From: Acidobacteriota bacterium
GTDB lineage: Bacteria > Acidobacteriota > Vicinamibacteria > Fen-336
Direction: 5' to 3'
Assembly: GCA_011526565.1 (NCBI GenBank)
Contig: WYBL01000113.1
Location: 1-36,739, forward strand
DNA length: 36,739 nucleotides
A program made the position numbers and the translations under genes. This document shows, piece by piece, positions 25,005 to 36,106 of this stretch. Numbering within the stretch: the first letter of the stretch is position 1; each line of letters opens with the position of its first letter. The notes beneath the pieces are model-generated. The model ran no database searches, was not told where the DNA came from, and worked only from the letters and a program-made list of their open reading frames with translations.

Positions 25005-25061
25005 CCAGTCACGGGGGAAGCGCGTCGCACGGGCGGCGGGACTCCGCCCGGCGAGGTGTGG

Positions 25062-27704
25062 GTGGGCGAGCAGCATCCGGTTCCGAAGACGATCGGCCGC
25101 TACCAGGTGCTGGGGACGATCGGCATCGGCGCGATGGGCGCCGTGTACAAGGCCTTCGACCCGCTGATCAAGCGCACCCTCGCGATCAAGACGATCCGCC
25201 TCGACATCGCGCGCGGCAGCCCCGAGTACAAGCAGTTCCTCGACCGCTTCTACCACGAGGCCCGCATCTCGGGCACGCTCGCCCACCCGAGCATCGTCAC
25301 CCTGTTCGACATCGGCGAGGACGTGGCCGGCCTGCCCTACCTCGCGATGGAGTTCATCGAGGGCGAGACGGTCGAGAGCATGATCGACCGCGGCGTGCGC
25401 TTCCGCCCGGAGAAGGTGATCGGCCTCGCCAGCCAGGTCGCGGCGGCGCTCGACTACGCGCACCAGCGCGGCGTCGTGCACCGCGACATCAAGCCCGCCA
25501 ACCTGATCCTGTTCGAGCAGGACCGGATCAAGGTGATGGACTTCGGCATCGCCAAGCTGGCCGGCTCGGAACTGACCCAGGCCGGCCAACTGCTCGGCAC
25601 GCCCTCGTACATGAGCCCCGAGCAGGCGATGGGCGAGAAGCTCGACGGTCGCAGCGACATCTTCTCGCTCGGCGTCGTCTGCTTCGAGATGCTCTCGGGC
25701 GAGCAGCCGTTCCCCGGCAACAACGTGACCTCGATCCTGTACCGGCTGGTGCACATGCCGCCGGCGCAGCCGCAGAACCTCGAGCTCAACGGGCTGGTGC
25801 CGCAGAAGTGGCACGAGGTCTTCTCGCGGGTGCTGGCCAAGAAGCCGGCCGACCGCTACCCGACCGCGGCCGAGTTCGTGCAGGACCTCGAGCTGTGTCT
25901 CGGCTCCTGGTTCTCGGCGCTGCCCGGCGGGATCGACGACCTCGCCGATCCCGGCGAGCGCACGATGCTCGACGAGGGCGGCTTCGGGGACGCGGTGCCG
26001 CTGGTCCACGGGTCCGCGCCGGCCGCGCCGCCGGCCGCCCACTTCGACCCGCTCACCGACCCCTCGGGCGAGATCGCTGCGCTCGCGCCCCCGGTCGAAG
26101 ACACCCACTCGACCACGGAACTGGGCACCAAGCGGGCACCGGCGCCGCCGCCGCTGCCGGGCGAGCGCCGCACCGAGCCGCTGCCCGCCACCTCGGACGA
26201 CACGGAGTCGCCCCGCACCGAGGCCCTCGGAGCCGAACCGAGCCCGATCGAGAGCACGGTGCCGATGCCGCTCGGGGTCCCCGCGGCCGCGGTTCCCGGC
26301 GCATCGACGGTGCCGCTGCCGGTGTTCGCGCCCGAGCGGCGAGGGGCGCGGCCGCCTGCGCCGCCGCCGCTGCCGGCCGAGGCGGGAGCCCTGGGCGACG
26401 AGCCCAGCACCGTGACGATCCGCGCCCGCGCCGCTGCGCCAGCCGCGCCTGCCTCCGAAGACGACGAGGAGGCCATCGAGCGCACCGTGATCGACCGCGC
26501 CGAGTCGATCGCCGAGCCGGCCGCGGCGACCACGGCGATGCCCGCGGGCGAGCCGGCCGTCGACGCGGCCGAAGCGACCGTGGCGATGGTCGCGGGCGAG
26601 CCGGCGCCCGGCCCGGCCGAGGCGACGGTGGCGATGCCCGCGGCCGCGCCGCCGACCACCCGGATGCCCGTGGCGGACCCCGCCGAAGTGACCTGGATCG
26701 CGCCGGTGCCGCTGCCGTCCGCGAGTCCCGCGGCTCCTCCCCCCGCGCCTCCTCCCCCCGTGGCAGCGCCGCCGCCGCCACCACCGCCCGTCACTCACGC
26801 GTCGCGCCCGCCGGCGCCCGCGCCGCAGGCGCGGCCTGCCCCGCCCTCGGCGCCGGCGGCCGGCAATCGCGGCCTGCTGCTGGCCGCCGCCGCGGGCTTC
26901 GCCGCGATGACGCTGGGCCTCGTCGGCCTGTTCCTGTTCCGCCAGCCCGCCGCGCCCGTGGCGCAGGCCGGTGCGAGCGCTCCGCTGGTGGCGGGCCTGC
27001 GGGTCGAGAGCCAGCCTGGCGGCGCGGCCGTGCGCGTCAACGGCGAGCTCAAGGGCACCACCCCGCTCGAGCTGCCGGGCCTGCCGCACGGTCTCTACGA
27101 GGTCGAGGTCGAGCTCTCGGGGTACGAGGCGGCGCACGAGAACGTCGCCCTCACCCAGTCGTCGCCCTCGCGCGCGCTGTCGCTGTCGCTGTCGCGCGTC
27201 GTCGTCGCGCCCAACACCGGGCGGCTGGAGGTGGTGACGACGCCCGCGGGAGCGTCGGTCGAGGTCGACGGCGTTGCCGTCGGCCTGGCGCCGCTGCGCG
27301 GCTTCCGCCTGCCCGCGGGCGAGCACGCGCTGAAGCTGTCGCTCGCCGATCACGCGACCGTCGAACGCAAGGTCCGGATCGCCGCGGGCGAGACCGAAAG
27401 GGTGTCCGCGACGCTCGCGTCGACCCGGGTCCACGAGAACTCGGAGCTCGACTCGAAGCCGGTCCGGACCCACGCGCCGCCGCCCAAGCTGCCCGCGCAG
27501 GACCAGCCGCTGTTCGTCTACGCCGTGCTGACCGTGGGGCTCGACGGCCGCGTCGAGGACGTCGAGATCCGCGAGGGTGCCGGGCGCGAGCTGGACGACG
27601 CGGTGCGCCGCACGGTGAAGGGCTGGCGCTTCGAGCCAGGGCGCCGCCAGGGAGCCGTCGTGCGCTTCCGCGAGCACATCCGCTTCAAGGTGCCGGTCAA
27701 GTAG
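25062..27704 (+). CDS. Transmembrane Ser/Thr protein kinase with two PEGA domains and a TonB-like C-terminal domain
   Basis: The 880-residue protein has a Hanks-type kinase domain (about 8-285): GIGAMGAVYKA glycine loop, K43 (AIKTI), HRDIKPAN with D142, DFG D160 and GTPSYMSPEQ. A 320-residue Pro/Ala/Thr-rich linker follows, containing at least seven Thr-Val-x or Thr-Ala-Met motifs and a 16-residue tandem repeat (26527-26640). Then one membrane helix (about 604-626), two PEGA domains (about 646-705 and 719-780) and a TonB_C-like domain (about 808-880, FVYAVLTVGLDGRVEDVEI, WRFEPGRRQG). The kinase should be cytoplasmic and the rest periplasmic. GTG 25062 is preferred (GAGG at 25053-25056); GTG 25056 is the alternative. 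The helix lacks TonB's SxxxH, so ExbBD-driven energy transfer is unlikely. Confidence 0.92.
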   Translation: MGEQHPVPKTIGRYQVLGTIGIGAMGAVYKAFDPLIKRTLAIKTIRLDIARGSPEYKQFLDRFYHEARISGTLAHPSIVTLFDIGEDVAGLPYLAMEFIEGETVESMIDRGVRFRPEKVIGLASQVAAALDYAHQRGVVHRDIKPANLILFEQDRIKVMDFGIAKLAGSELTQAGQLLGTPSYMSPEQAMGEKLDGRSDIFSLGVVCFEMLSGEQPFPGNNVTSILYRLVHMPPAQPQNLELNGLVPQKWHEVFSRVLAKKPADRYPTAAEFVQDLELCLGSWFSALPGGIDDLADPGERTMLDEGGFGDAVPLVHGSAPAAPPAAHFDPLTDPSGEIAALAPPVEDTHSTTELGTKRAPAPPPLPGERRTEPLPATSDDTESPRTEALGAEPSPIESTVPMPLGVPAAAVPGASTVPLPVFAPERRGARPPAPPPLPAEAGALGDEPSTVTIRARAAAPAAPASEDDEEAIERTVIDRAESIAEPAAATTAMPAGEPAVDAAEATVAMVAGEPAPGPAEATVAMPAAAPPTTRMPVADPAEVTWIAPVPLPSASPAAPPPAPPPPVAAPPPPPPPVTHASRPPAPAPQARPAPPSAPAAGNRGLLLAAAAGFAAMTLGLVGLFLFRQPAAPVAQAGASAPLVAGLRVESQPGGAAVRVNGELKGTTPLELPGLPHGLYEVEVELSGYEAAHENVALTQSSPSRALSLSLSRVVVAPNTGRLEVVTTPAGASVEVDGVAVGLAPLRGFRLPAGEHALKLSLADHATVERKVRIAAGETERVSATLASTRVHENSELDSKPVRTHAPPPKLPAQDQPLFVYAVLTVGLDGRVEDVEIREGAGRELDDAVRRTVKGWRFEPGRRQGAVVRFREHIRFKVPVK

Positions 27705-28760
27705 GTGGCCCGCCTGGTCATCAACCCCGCCGCGTCCCGTCAGCCCCGCGAGCTGGCGCTGCCGCGCGCCCCGCTGCTGATCGGCCGCGACCCGTCCAAC
27801 GACCTGGTGCTGCCCGACGCGATGGTGTCGCGGCGCCACGCGGTGATCGAGTACCGGGGCGAGGGCTGGGTGCTGCGCGACTGCCAGTCGAGCAACGGCT
27901 CGCTGGTGAACGGCGACCGCGTGGAGGAACGCCCGCTGCGCGACGGGGACCTGGTGGCGATCGGCGGCGCGCGGCTGCTGTTCCGCGACGACGAGCCGCA
28001 GGCCGACGGCCCCGGCGCCAAGGTGATCCCGCATCCCTCCTCGCCGCGGCTGCGCTGTGCCGACTGCGGGGCGATGCTGCGCGCGAACGACGCGTTCTGC
28101 CGCGGCTGCGGCGCCAAGCTGGCGCCGGCCCCGATCCAGGCGCGCCTCGTCTGCGCCGACTGCGGTTCCGTGGTGCCGCTGCCCGCGCGCTTCTGCAACG
28201 CCTGCGGCCGCGAGCTGGGGCAGGGCACGGCACCCGTTCCGTCGCCGCCGCGCCCGGCGTCGCGGGCGGCCGGGCTGTTCGAGCTGCGCCCCGCGCCCCG
28301 CCCCCGGCCGGCGGGCCCGCGCCCGGCCCCGCCGCTGCGGCGGGCCGCGGCCGCGGCCTTCGACTGGGGAGTGGTGGGCGGCGTCGAGGTGCTGCTGCTG
28401 TCGCCGGTGCTGCACTACTGGCTGACGCTGCCGCCCGCCCAGGCCGTCGCCGACGTCCGCTTCACGCCGATCCTCGTCTCGCTCGCGCTGCTGCCGTTGG
28501 CGGCGGCGCTGGCCGCGCTCTACTTCGTCCACTTCTGGGGCGTGCGCGGGGCGACCCCGGGGCAGCGCCTGCTGGGCCTGGCCGTCGTCGACGAAGACGG
28601 CCGCGGACCGATCGGGGTGCCGCGCGCGTTCCTGCGCCTGCTCGGCTACACGCTGGCGCTGGCACCGCTCGGCGGCGGCTTCGCGGCGGCGCTGTTCGGC
28701 GGTCGCGCCCTGCACGACCGGGTCGCCGCGACCCGCGTGGTGCTGAGGGGGGACGCGTGA
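27705..28760 (+). CDS. FHA domain / double zinc ribbon / RDD membrane protein
   Basis: The 351-residue product fuses three modules. Residues 1-95 are an FHA phosphothreonine-binding domain (LIGRDPSNDLVLPD, VSRRHAVIEY, CQSSNGSLVNG). Two zinc ribbons follow, with ligands C118, C121, C132, C135 and C150, C153, C164, C167. After a Pro/Arg-rich linker, residues about 215-345 form an RDD-type membrane domain (WGVRGATPGQRLLGLAVVDEDG, HDRVAATRVV). GTG 27705 directly abuts the kinase stop, and the stop overlaps the signal peptidase start. It is the natural candidate to bind phosphorylated threonines on the kinase; what the RDD part does is unknown. Confidence 0.9.
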   Translation: MARLVINPAASRQPRELALPRAPLLIGRDPSNDLVLPDAMVSRRHAVIEYRGEGWVLRDCQSSNGSLVNGDRVEERPLRDGDLVAIGGARLLFRDDEPQADGPGAKVIPHPSSPRLRCADCGAMLRANDAFCRGCGAKLAPAPIQARLVCADCGSVVPLPARFCNACGRELGQGTAPVPSPPRPASRAAGLFELRPAPRPRPAGPRPAPPLRRAAAAAFDWGVVGGVEVLLLSPVLHYWLTLPPAQAVADVRFTPILVSLALLPLAAALAALYFVHFWGVRGATPGQRLLGLAVVDEDGRGPIGVPRAFLRLLGYTLALAPLGGGFAAALFGGRALHDRVAATRVVLRGDA

Positions 28761-29365
28761 ACGCGACCCAGGAGGCGCCGCTGGACGTGGCGGAGCCGCT
28801 GCCTGCCCCCGCGCCCGAACCCGAGGCCGCCGTGCCGCGCCCGCGCTGGGCGCGGTTGCGGGCCGCGCTGGAGCTGCTGCACGACCTGTCGGTGGCCGTG
28901 CTGTTCTGCTTCTTCCTGATCACCTACGTGGGCCAGGCGTTCCGCGTCCAGGGCGCCTCGATGCAGCCGCTGCTCGAGGACGACGAGCGGATCCTGGTCA
29001 ACAAGTTCGCCTACCGGCTGGGGCCGATCCGGCGCGGCGACGTCGTGGTGTTCTGGTACCCGCGCGACCCGGCGGTCTCGTTCATCAAGCGGGTGGTGGG
29101 CCTGCCGGGCGACGTGGTGGAGCTGCGGCGCGGGCTCGTCCACGTCAACGGACGCCCGCTCGACGAGCCGTGGGTCGCGGCGGAGTTCCGCGGCCACGAC
29201 AGCGTCGGGCCGGTCGAGGTCGAGCGCGGCCACTACTTCGTGCTCGGCGACCACCGCACGAGCAGCAACGACAGCCGCGCCTGGGGCGACGTGCCCGAGC
29301 GCTACATCTACGGCAAGGCGGTGTTCCGCTTCTGGCCGCTGGGCCGCATCGGCAGCGTGCAGTAG
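28757..29365 (+). CDS. lepB: Signal peptidase I
   Basis: The 202-residue enzyme removes signal peptides at the periplasmic face of the inner membrane. The catalytic Ser68 lies in QGASMQP after the membrane helix (VAVLFCFFLITYVGQAF), and Lys111 in FIKRVVGLPGD; the GDHRTSSNDSRAWG box is also present. An acidic, proline-rich N-terminus of about 35 residues precedes the helix. GTG 28757 overlaps the FHA-protein stop. Its inclusion in a signalling operon suggests it could be a dedicated second peptidase, but nothing in the sequence proves that. Confidence 0.95.
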   Translation: MNATQEAPLDVAEPLPAPAPEPEAAVPRPRWARLRAALELLHDLSVAVLFCFFLITYVGQAFRVQGASMQPLLEDDERILVNKFAYRLGPIRRGDVVVFWYPRDPAVSFIKRVVGLPGDVVELRRGLVHVNGRPLDEPWVAAEFRGHDSVGPVEVERGHYFVLGDHRTSSNDSRAWGDVPERYIYGKAVFRFWPLGRIGSVQ

Positions 29366-29404
29366 GCGGGCGTTTTCGGAACTGCAGGGAGGCGAGAGTT
29401 GGTG

Positions 29405-30514
29405 ATGGCGCGGGAGCGGGCGGTGCTGGCGCTCGAGGACGGGGTGATCTTCGAGGGGCGCGCCTACGGGCGGCGGGGGGCGACCACCGGCGAGGTGGTC
29501 TTCAACACGGCGCTGGCCGGCTACCAGGAGGTCCTGACCGATCCCTCCTACGCCGGCCAGATCGTGACGATGACCTACCCCCACGTCGGCAACTACGGCG
29601 TCAACGACGGCGACCTCGAGTCGACCCGGCCCCAGGTCGCGGGCTTCCTCGTGCGCGAGCCCGCCCACGTGCACTCGTCGTGGCGCGCCGAGCGGGGGCT
29701 CGAGGAGTGGCTCGACGGCCACGGCGTGGTCGGCCTGTGCGACTTCGACACCCGGGCCCTGACCCGCCACCTGCGCACCGCCGGGGCCAAGCGCGGGGCG
29801 ATCGTGCAGGGCGGCGACGCCGCGGCGGCGCTGGCCGCGGCCCGCGCCTCGCGCAACATGGTCGGCCTCGACCTCGCCCGCGAGGTGACCTGCGCGGCGC
29901 CCTGGCGCTTCGAGGGCGGCGGCGAGCGCGGCACGCTGAAGGTCGTGGCCTACGACTTCGGCGTCAAGCTCAACATCCTGCGGCGGCTGGCCGCCAGCGG
30001 CTGCGACGTGACGGTGGTGCCCGCGCAGACCACGGCCGACGAGGTGCTCGCCCTGCGCCCCGACGGCGTGTTCCTCTCCAACGGGCCCGGCGACCCCGAG
30101 CCGGTCACCTACGCCGTCGAGGCCGCGAAGAAGCTGATCGACTCGCGGATGCCGGTGTTCGGCATCTGCCTCGGCCACCAGATCCTCGGCCTCGCCTGCG
30201 GCGGCCGCACCTTCAAGCTCAAGTTCGGCCACCGCGGCGGCAACCACCCGGTCCAGCACCTGGCCAGTGGGCGGGTGGAGATCACCGCGCAGAACCACGG
30301 CTTCGCCGTCGACGCCGCGGTGTTCGAGACCCGCAGCGAGCTGGAGCTGACCCACGTCAACCTCAACGACGGCACGGTCGAGGGCTTCCGCCACCGCGAG
30401 CTGCCGGTGATGTCGGTGCAGTACCACCCGGAGGCGAGCCCCGGCCCCCACGACTCCCACTACCTGTTCGACGCGTTCGTCGCGCTGATGCGCGAGCGCC
30501 GTCACGCCGCCTGA
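29405..30514 (+). CDS. carA: Carbamoyl phosphate synthase, small (glutaminase) subunit
   Basis: CarA hydrolyses glutamine and passes ammonia to CarB. The N-terminal domain begins [16 protein letters not shown] with [21 protein letters not shown]; the class I glutamine amidotransferase domain has the nucleophile C255 (FGICLGHQ) and the [13 protein letters not shown]is/Glu pair. ATG 29405 gives 369 residues; GTG 29402 and TTG 29399 are better spaced from GGGAGG (29387-29392) and either could be the real start. It lies 39 nt after lepB and 34 nt before carB. Confidence 0.96.
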   Translation: MARERAVLALEDGVIFEGRAYGRRGATTGEVVFNTALAGYQEVLTDPSYAGQIVTMTYPHVGNYGVNDGDLESTRPQVAGFLVREPAHVHSSWRAERGLEEWLDGHGVVGLCDFDTRALTRHLRTAGAKRGAIVQGGDAAAALAAARASRNMVGLDLAREVTCAAPWRFEGGGERGTLKVVAYDFGVKLNILRRLAASGCDVTVVPAQTTADEVLALRPDGVFLSNGPGDPEPVTYAVEAAKKLIDSRMPVFGICLGHQILGLACGGRTFKLKFGHRGGNHPVQHLASGRVEITAQNHGFAVDAAVFETRSELELTHVNLNDGTVEGFRHRELPVMSVQYHPEASPGPHDSHYLFDAFVALMRERRHAA

Positions 30515-30548
30515 CCGCGGCCCCGCAACCGAAGAACTTCAAGGAACG

Positions 30549-33748
<3,200 letters not shown>

Positions 33749-33752
<4 letters not shown>

Positions 33753-34513
33753 AGCCCCTCTACCTCGCGCTGTCCGGCGGCGGCGGCCACGCGGCGGCCC
33801 ACGCGGGCGTGCTCTTCGAGCTGGAGCGCGCGGGCATCCCCGTCGCGGGCGTGGCCGGCGTCTCCGGCGGCGCCCTGGTCGCGGCGGCGTGGGCCGGTGG
33901 CGCCGACCTCGAGAAGCTGATCGACCAGGCCTCGCGCCTGCACCCGTGGTTCTGGGTCCGCGGCTGGGGCGGCGGGCTGCTGTCCGGCACCAAGCTGGGC
34001 GCGCTGATCGACGAGTTCCTTCCGGTCGCGACCTTCGAGGGGCTGCGCTGCCCGCTGGCCGTGGTCGCCACCCAGGTCGACACCGGCGAGAAGGTGGTGT
34101 TCACCTCGGGCCCGCTGCGCGACCGCGTGCGCGCCTCGTGCAGCTTCCCGGGTGTGTTCCCGCCGATGGTGCTCGACGGCGTGCGCTACTACGACGGCGG
34201 CGTGTCGGAGGTGATCCCCGTGCGGCCGGCCCGCGACCTCGCGGGCGAAGGCGGCGTCGTGCTCGCGCTCGACTGCAACAGCGGGACGAAGTGGCCGGGC
34301 GCGGCCTCGTTCGTCGCCGTCGCGCTGCGCGCGGGGCTGACCCTGCTGCGCGGACGCACGCGCGGCGAGCTGCTCGGCGCCGACATGGTGATCGCGCCCA
34401 AGATGGGCGACTCCGGCTGGATGCAGCCGCGCCGCATCCCGCAGTTCTTCGAGGCCGGCCGCGAGGCCCTGCGCTCGGCGCTGCCCGAGCTGCGGCGCCT
34501 GCTCGAAGGCTGA
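33749..34513 (+). CDS. Patatin-like phospholipase-family protein
   Basis: The 254-residue protein has the patatin dyad: Ser in GVSGGAL (about residue 33-39) and Asp in YDGGV (about residue 150). Patatin-like proteins hydrolyse acyl esters of lipids. The oxyanion-hole block is GGGGHAAAH instead of the usual GGGxR/KGxxH, so the basic residue is His and the glycine is Ala, which may change activity. GTG 33749 overlaps the carB stop. The convergent glycosidase gene ends 3 nt downstream. It has no signal peptide. Confidence 0.85.
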
Positions 34514-34516
34514 GCG

Positions 34517-36082
34517 CTACCGGCCGAAGCCGCCGAACCAGCGGGCGAGCGCGAACTCCGCCGGCTTGCCGTTGACGGTGAAGCTCGGGTCGCGGAAGGG
34601 CGGGCTGCCCACGCCCTCCCACAGCCAGACGTGGGCGCCGGTCACGCCGTCGGTGCGGGAGAGCGCGCCGAGGGCCGCGTCCAGCAGCCGTGCCTGCAGC
34701 CACGGGTCGGCCGGCTCGTCGCGCTCTTCCCACGGCCGGGCGGCGGCGCCGGGGATCGCGGGGTAGCCGACCTCGGTGGCCACCACCGGGCGACCGAGGC
34801 GGCGCGCGAACCTCGACAGCCGCGCCTGGACAGGGCGCCAGCCGGCGGCCAGCTCGGCGTCGGTGGGCTGCTGCTGCGCGCCGAGCGCGATCGGGAAGTA
34901 GGCGGCGACTCCCGCGAAGTCGAGTGCGTCCCAGAAGCCGAGCCGGTCGAACGTGTCGTGGTGGGCGGAGTAGGTGAGCGGGCCGGGAAAGACCACGCGC
35001 ACGCGGGCGATCAGCCGCCGCCAGTCGGCCTCGCGGGCCAGCACCGTGCGGTCCAGCTCGCGGCCGACGCAGAACGCGTCGGCGCCGGCCGCCCGCGCCT
35101 CGCGGGCGTGGGCGAGCAGGTAGTCCGCGTAGCGCTCGAACCAGCGCCGCCAGTCCGCGTCGTCCTGCATCTCGATCTCGCCGTGCCAGCCCTGCAGCCG
35201 GCGCCGCTCGCGCAGCGCGGCCATCGCCGCCTCGCGCGCCGCGCGGTCGGTCCCGCGCAGCGCCGCGCGCTCCGCGTCGGAGAGCGGCAGCCGCGCCATC
35301 TCGAGATGCGGCTTGACCAGCACCTGCAGGCCCGCGGCGTGCGCGGCGCTCACCGTCGCCGCGAGGTCGCGGGGCGCGAAGCGGCGGCGCGCCTCGGCGA
35401 ACTCCGGCCGTCGCGCCGCCACCTGCAGCGGGTCCCACGTGTGGAGCGAGACGGTGTCGACGCCGAGCCGGCGCAGGCGCGTGAACGACCCCGCGCCGTG
35501 GTCGCCGTCCTGGGCTTCGTACCACCACGCGACGCCGCGCCCGAACGGCGCGCCGCTTCGCGCGGGCGGCGGGGCGCCGCGAGTCTCCGCCGCCGCCCAG
35601 TCCGCGGCGGCCCTCACGAGCGGGGCCCGGGCCTCGCTCGCGACCCGCTCCAGGTCCGCCAGGGCAGCGCGCCCGCCGCGGGTCGCGAGCGTGCGTGCGG
35701 CCTCGGAGGCGGCGAGCCCGTCCTGGCCGTCGAGCACCGCCTGCAGGGCGCGCCGGTTTCCGGCCGCGAGCGGCCCCGGCCGTGCCCGCAGCAGCCAGGC
35801 CCCGAGCGCTGCGTCGCCCGGGGCGCGCAGCAGGCGCGTGGCAGCGGCCTCGAACTCCGGGTGGTCGCGCCAGGCCCGGTCGCGCGGCACCCGCGAGCCG
35901 TCGGGCAGCGTGACGAGCGGCGGCCCCGCGCCCCAGCGCTCGTGCGCCGCGGGCGGGCCGTCGTAGAGCCCGCGCAGAGCGGCCGCCAGCTCGGCGTCGC
36001 GCGAGGCCGGCGCCGAGGCGACCGCGAAGAACCCGAGCAGCGACGCAGCGGTGCACGTCGCGAGCGCCACGGAGCGAGGCAT
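34517..36082 (-). CDS. Secreted TIM-barrel glycoside hydrolase, GH113-like
   Basis: The 521-residue product has a signal peptide (SVALATCTAASLLGFFAVA), an Ala/Arg-rich helical region (about 30-170) and a C-terminal TIM barrel. Barrel motifs are GVAWWYEAQDG, VDTVSLHTWDP, GLQVLVKPHLEM, FCVGRELDR (candidate acid/base E342), DFAGVAAYFPIAL and VVATEVGYP (candidate nucleophile E437). The pattern recalls GH113 beta-mannanase-like enzymes, but the family call rests on motif order only; the substrate is unknown. ATG 36082 is used, with the divergent hydrolase gene only 24 nt away. Confidence 0.75.
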   Translation of the reverse strand: MPRSVALATCTAASLLGFFAVASAPASRDAELAAALRGLYDGPPAAHERWGAGPPLVTLPDGSRVPRDRAWRDHPEFEAAATRLLRAPGDAALGAWLLRARPGPLAAGNRRALQAVLDGQDGLAASEAARTLATRGGRAALADLERVASEARAPLVRAAADWAAAETRGAPPPARSGAPFGRGVAWWYEAQDGDHGAGSFTRLRRLGVDTVSLHTWDPLQVAARRPEFAEARRRFAPRDLAATVSAAHAAGLQVLVKPHLEMARLPLSDAERAALRGTDRAAREAAMAALRERRRLQGWHGEIEMQDDADWRRWFERYADYLLAHAREARAAGADAFCVGRELDRTVLAREADWRRLIARVRVVFPGPLTYSAHHDTFDRLGFWDALDFAGVAAYFPIALGAQQQPTDAELAAGWRPVQARLSRFARRLGRPVVATEVGYPAIPGAAARPWEERDEPADPWLQARLLDAALGALSRTDGVTGAHVWLWEGVGSPPFRDPSFTVNGKPAEFALARWFGGFGR

Positions 36083-36089
36083 CCGGCGA

Positions 36090-36098
36090 TGCTAACCT
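36090..36098 (+). promoter_or_regulatory. Extended -10 element close to the alpha/beta hydrolase start
   Basis: TGCTAACCT (TG at 36090, TAACCT at 36093-36098) ends 8 nt before ATG 36107, so the transcript would start at or almost at the start codon. No Shine-Dalgarno fits between them. Confidence 0.45.
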
Positions 36099-36106
36099 CC
36101 GCCGTC

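Noticed and set aside
25031..25049. Leader hairpin of the kinase gene as riboswitch or thermometer
   Set aside because: It is a single small GC-rich stem with no conserved aptamer features.
26527..26640. Tandem 16-residue coding repeat as a CRISPR or DNA satellite
   Set aside because: The repeats are degenerate at DNA level, lie in frame in the kinase linker and have no spacer structure.
26871..27704. Kinase C-terminal domain as a working TonB energy transducer
   Set aside because: The membrane helix lacks the SxxxH motif needed for ExbBD coupling and no exbB/exbD genes are nearby.
24894..28715. 1273-codon minus-strand open frame across the kinase and FHA genes
   Set aside because: It has no recognisable motifs and is His/Arg/Gln-rich low complexity, typical of antisense frames in this GC range.
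23288..29365. Very long plus-strand open frame spanning the bsh genes and kinase
   Set aside because: It is an open frame caused by high GC; only its last part (28757-29365, signal peptidase I) is a real gene, the rest is antisense to bshC/bshA or out of frame with the kinase.
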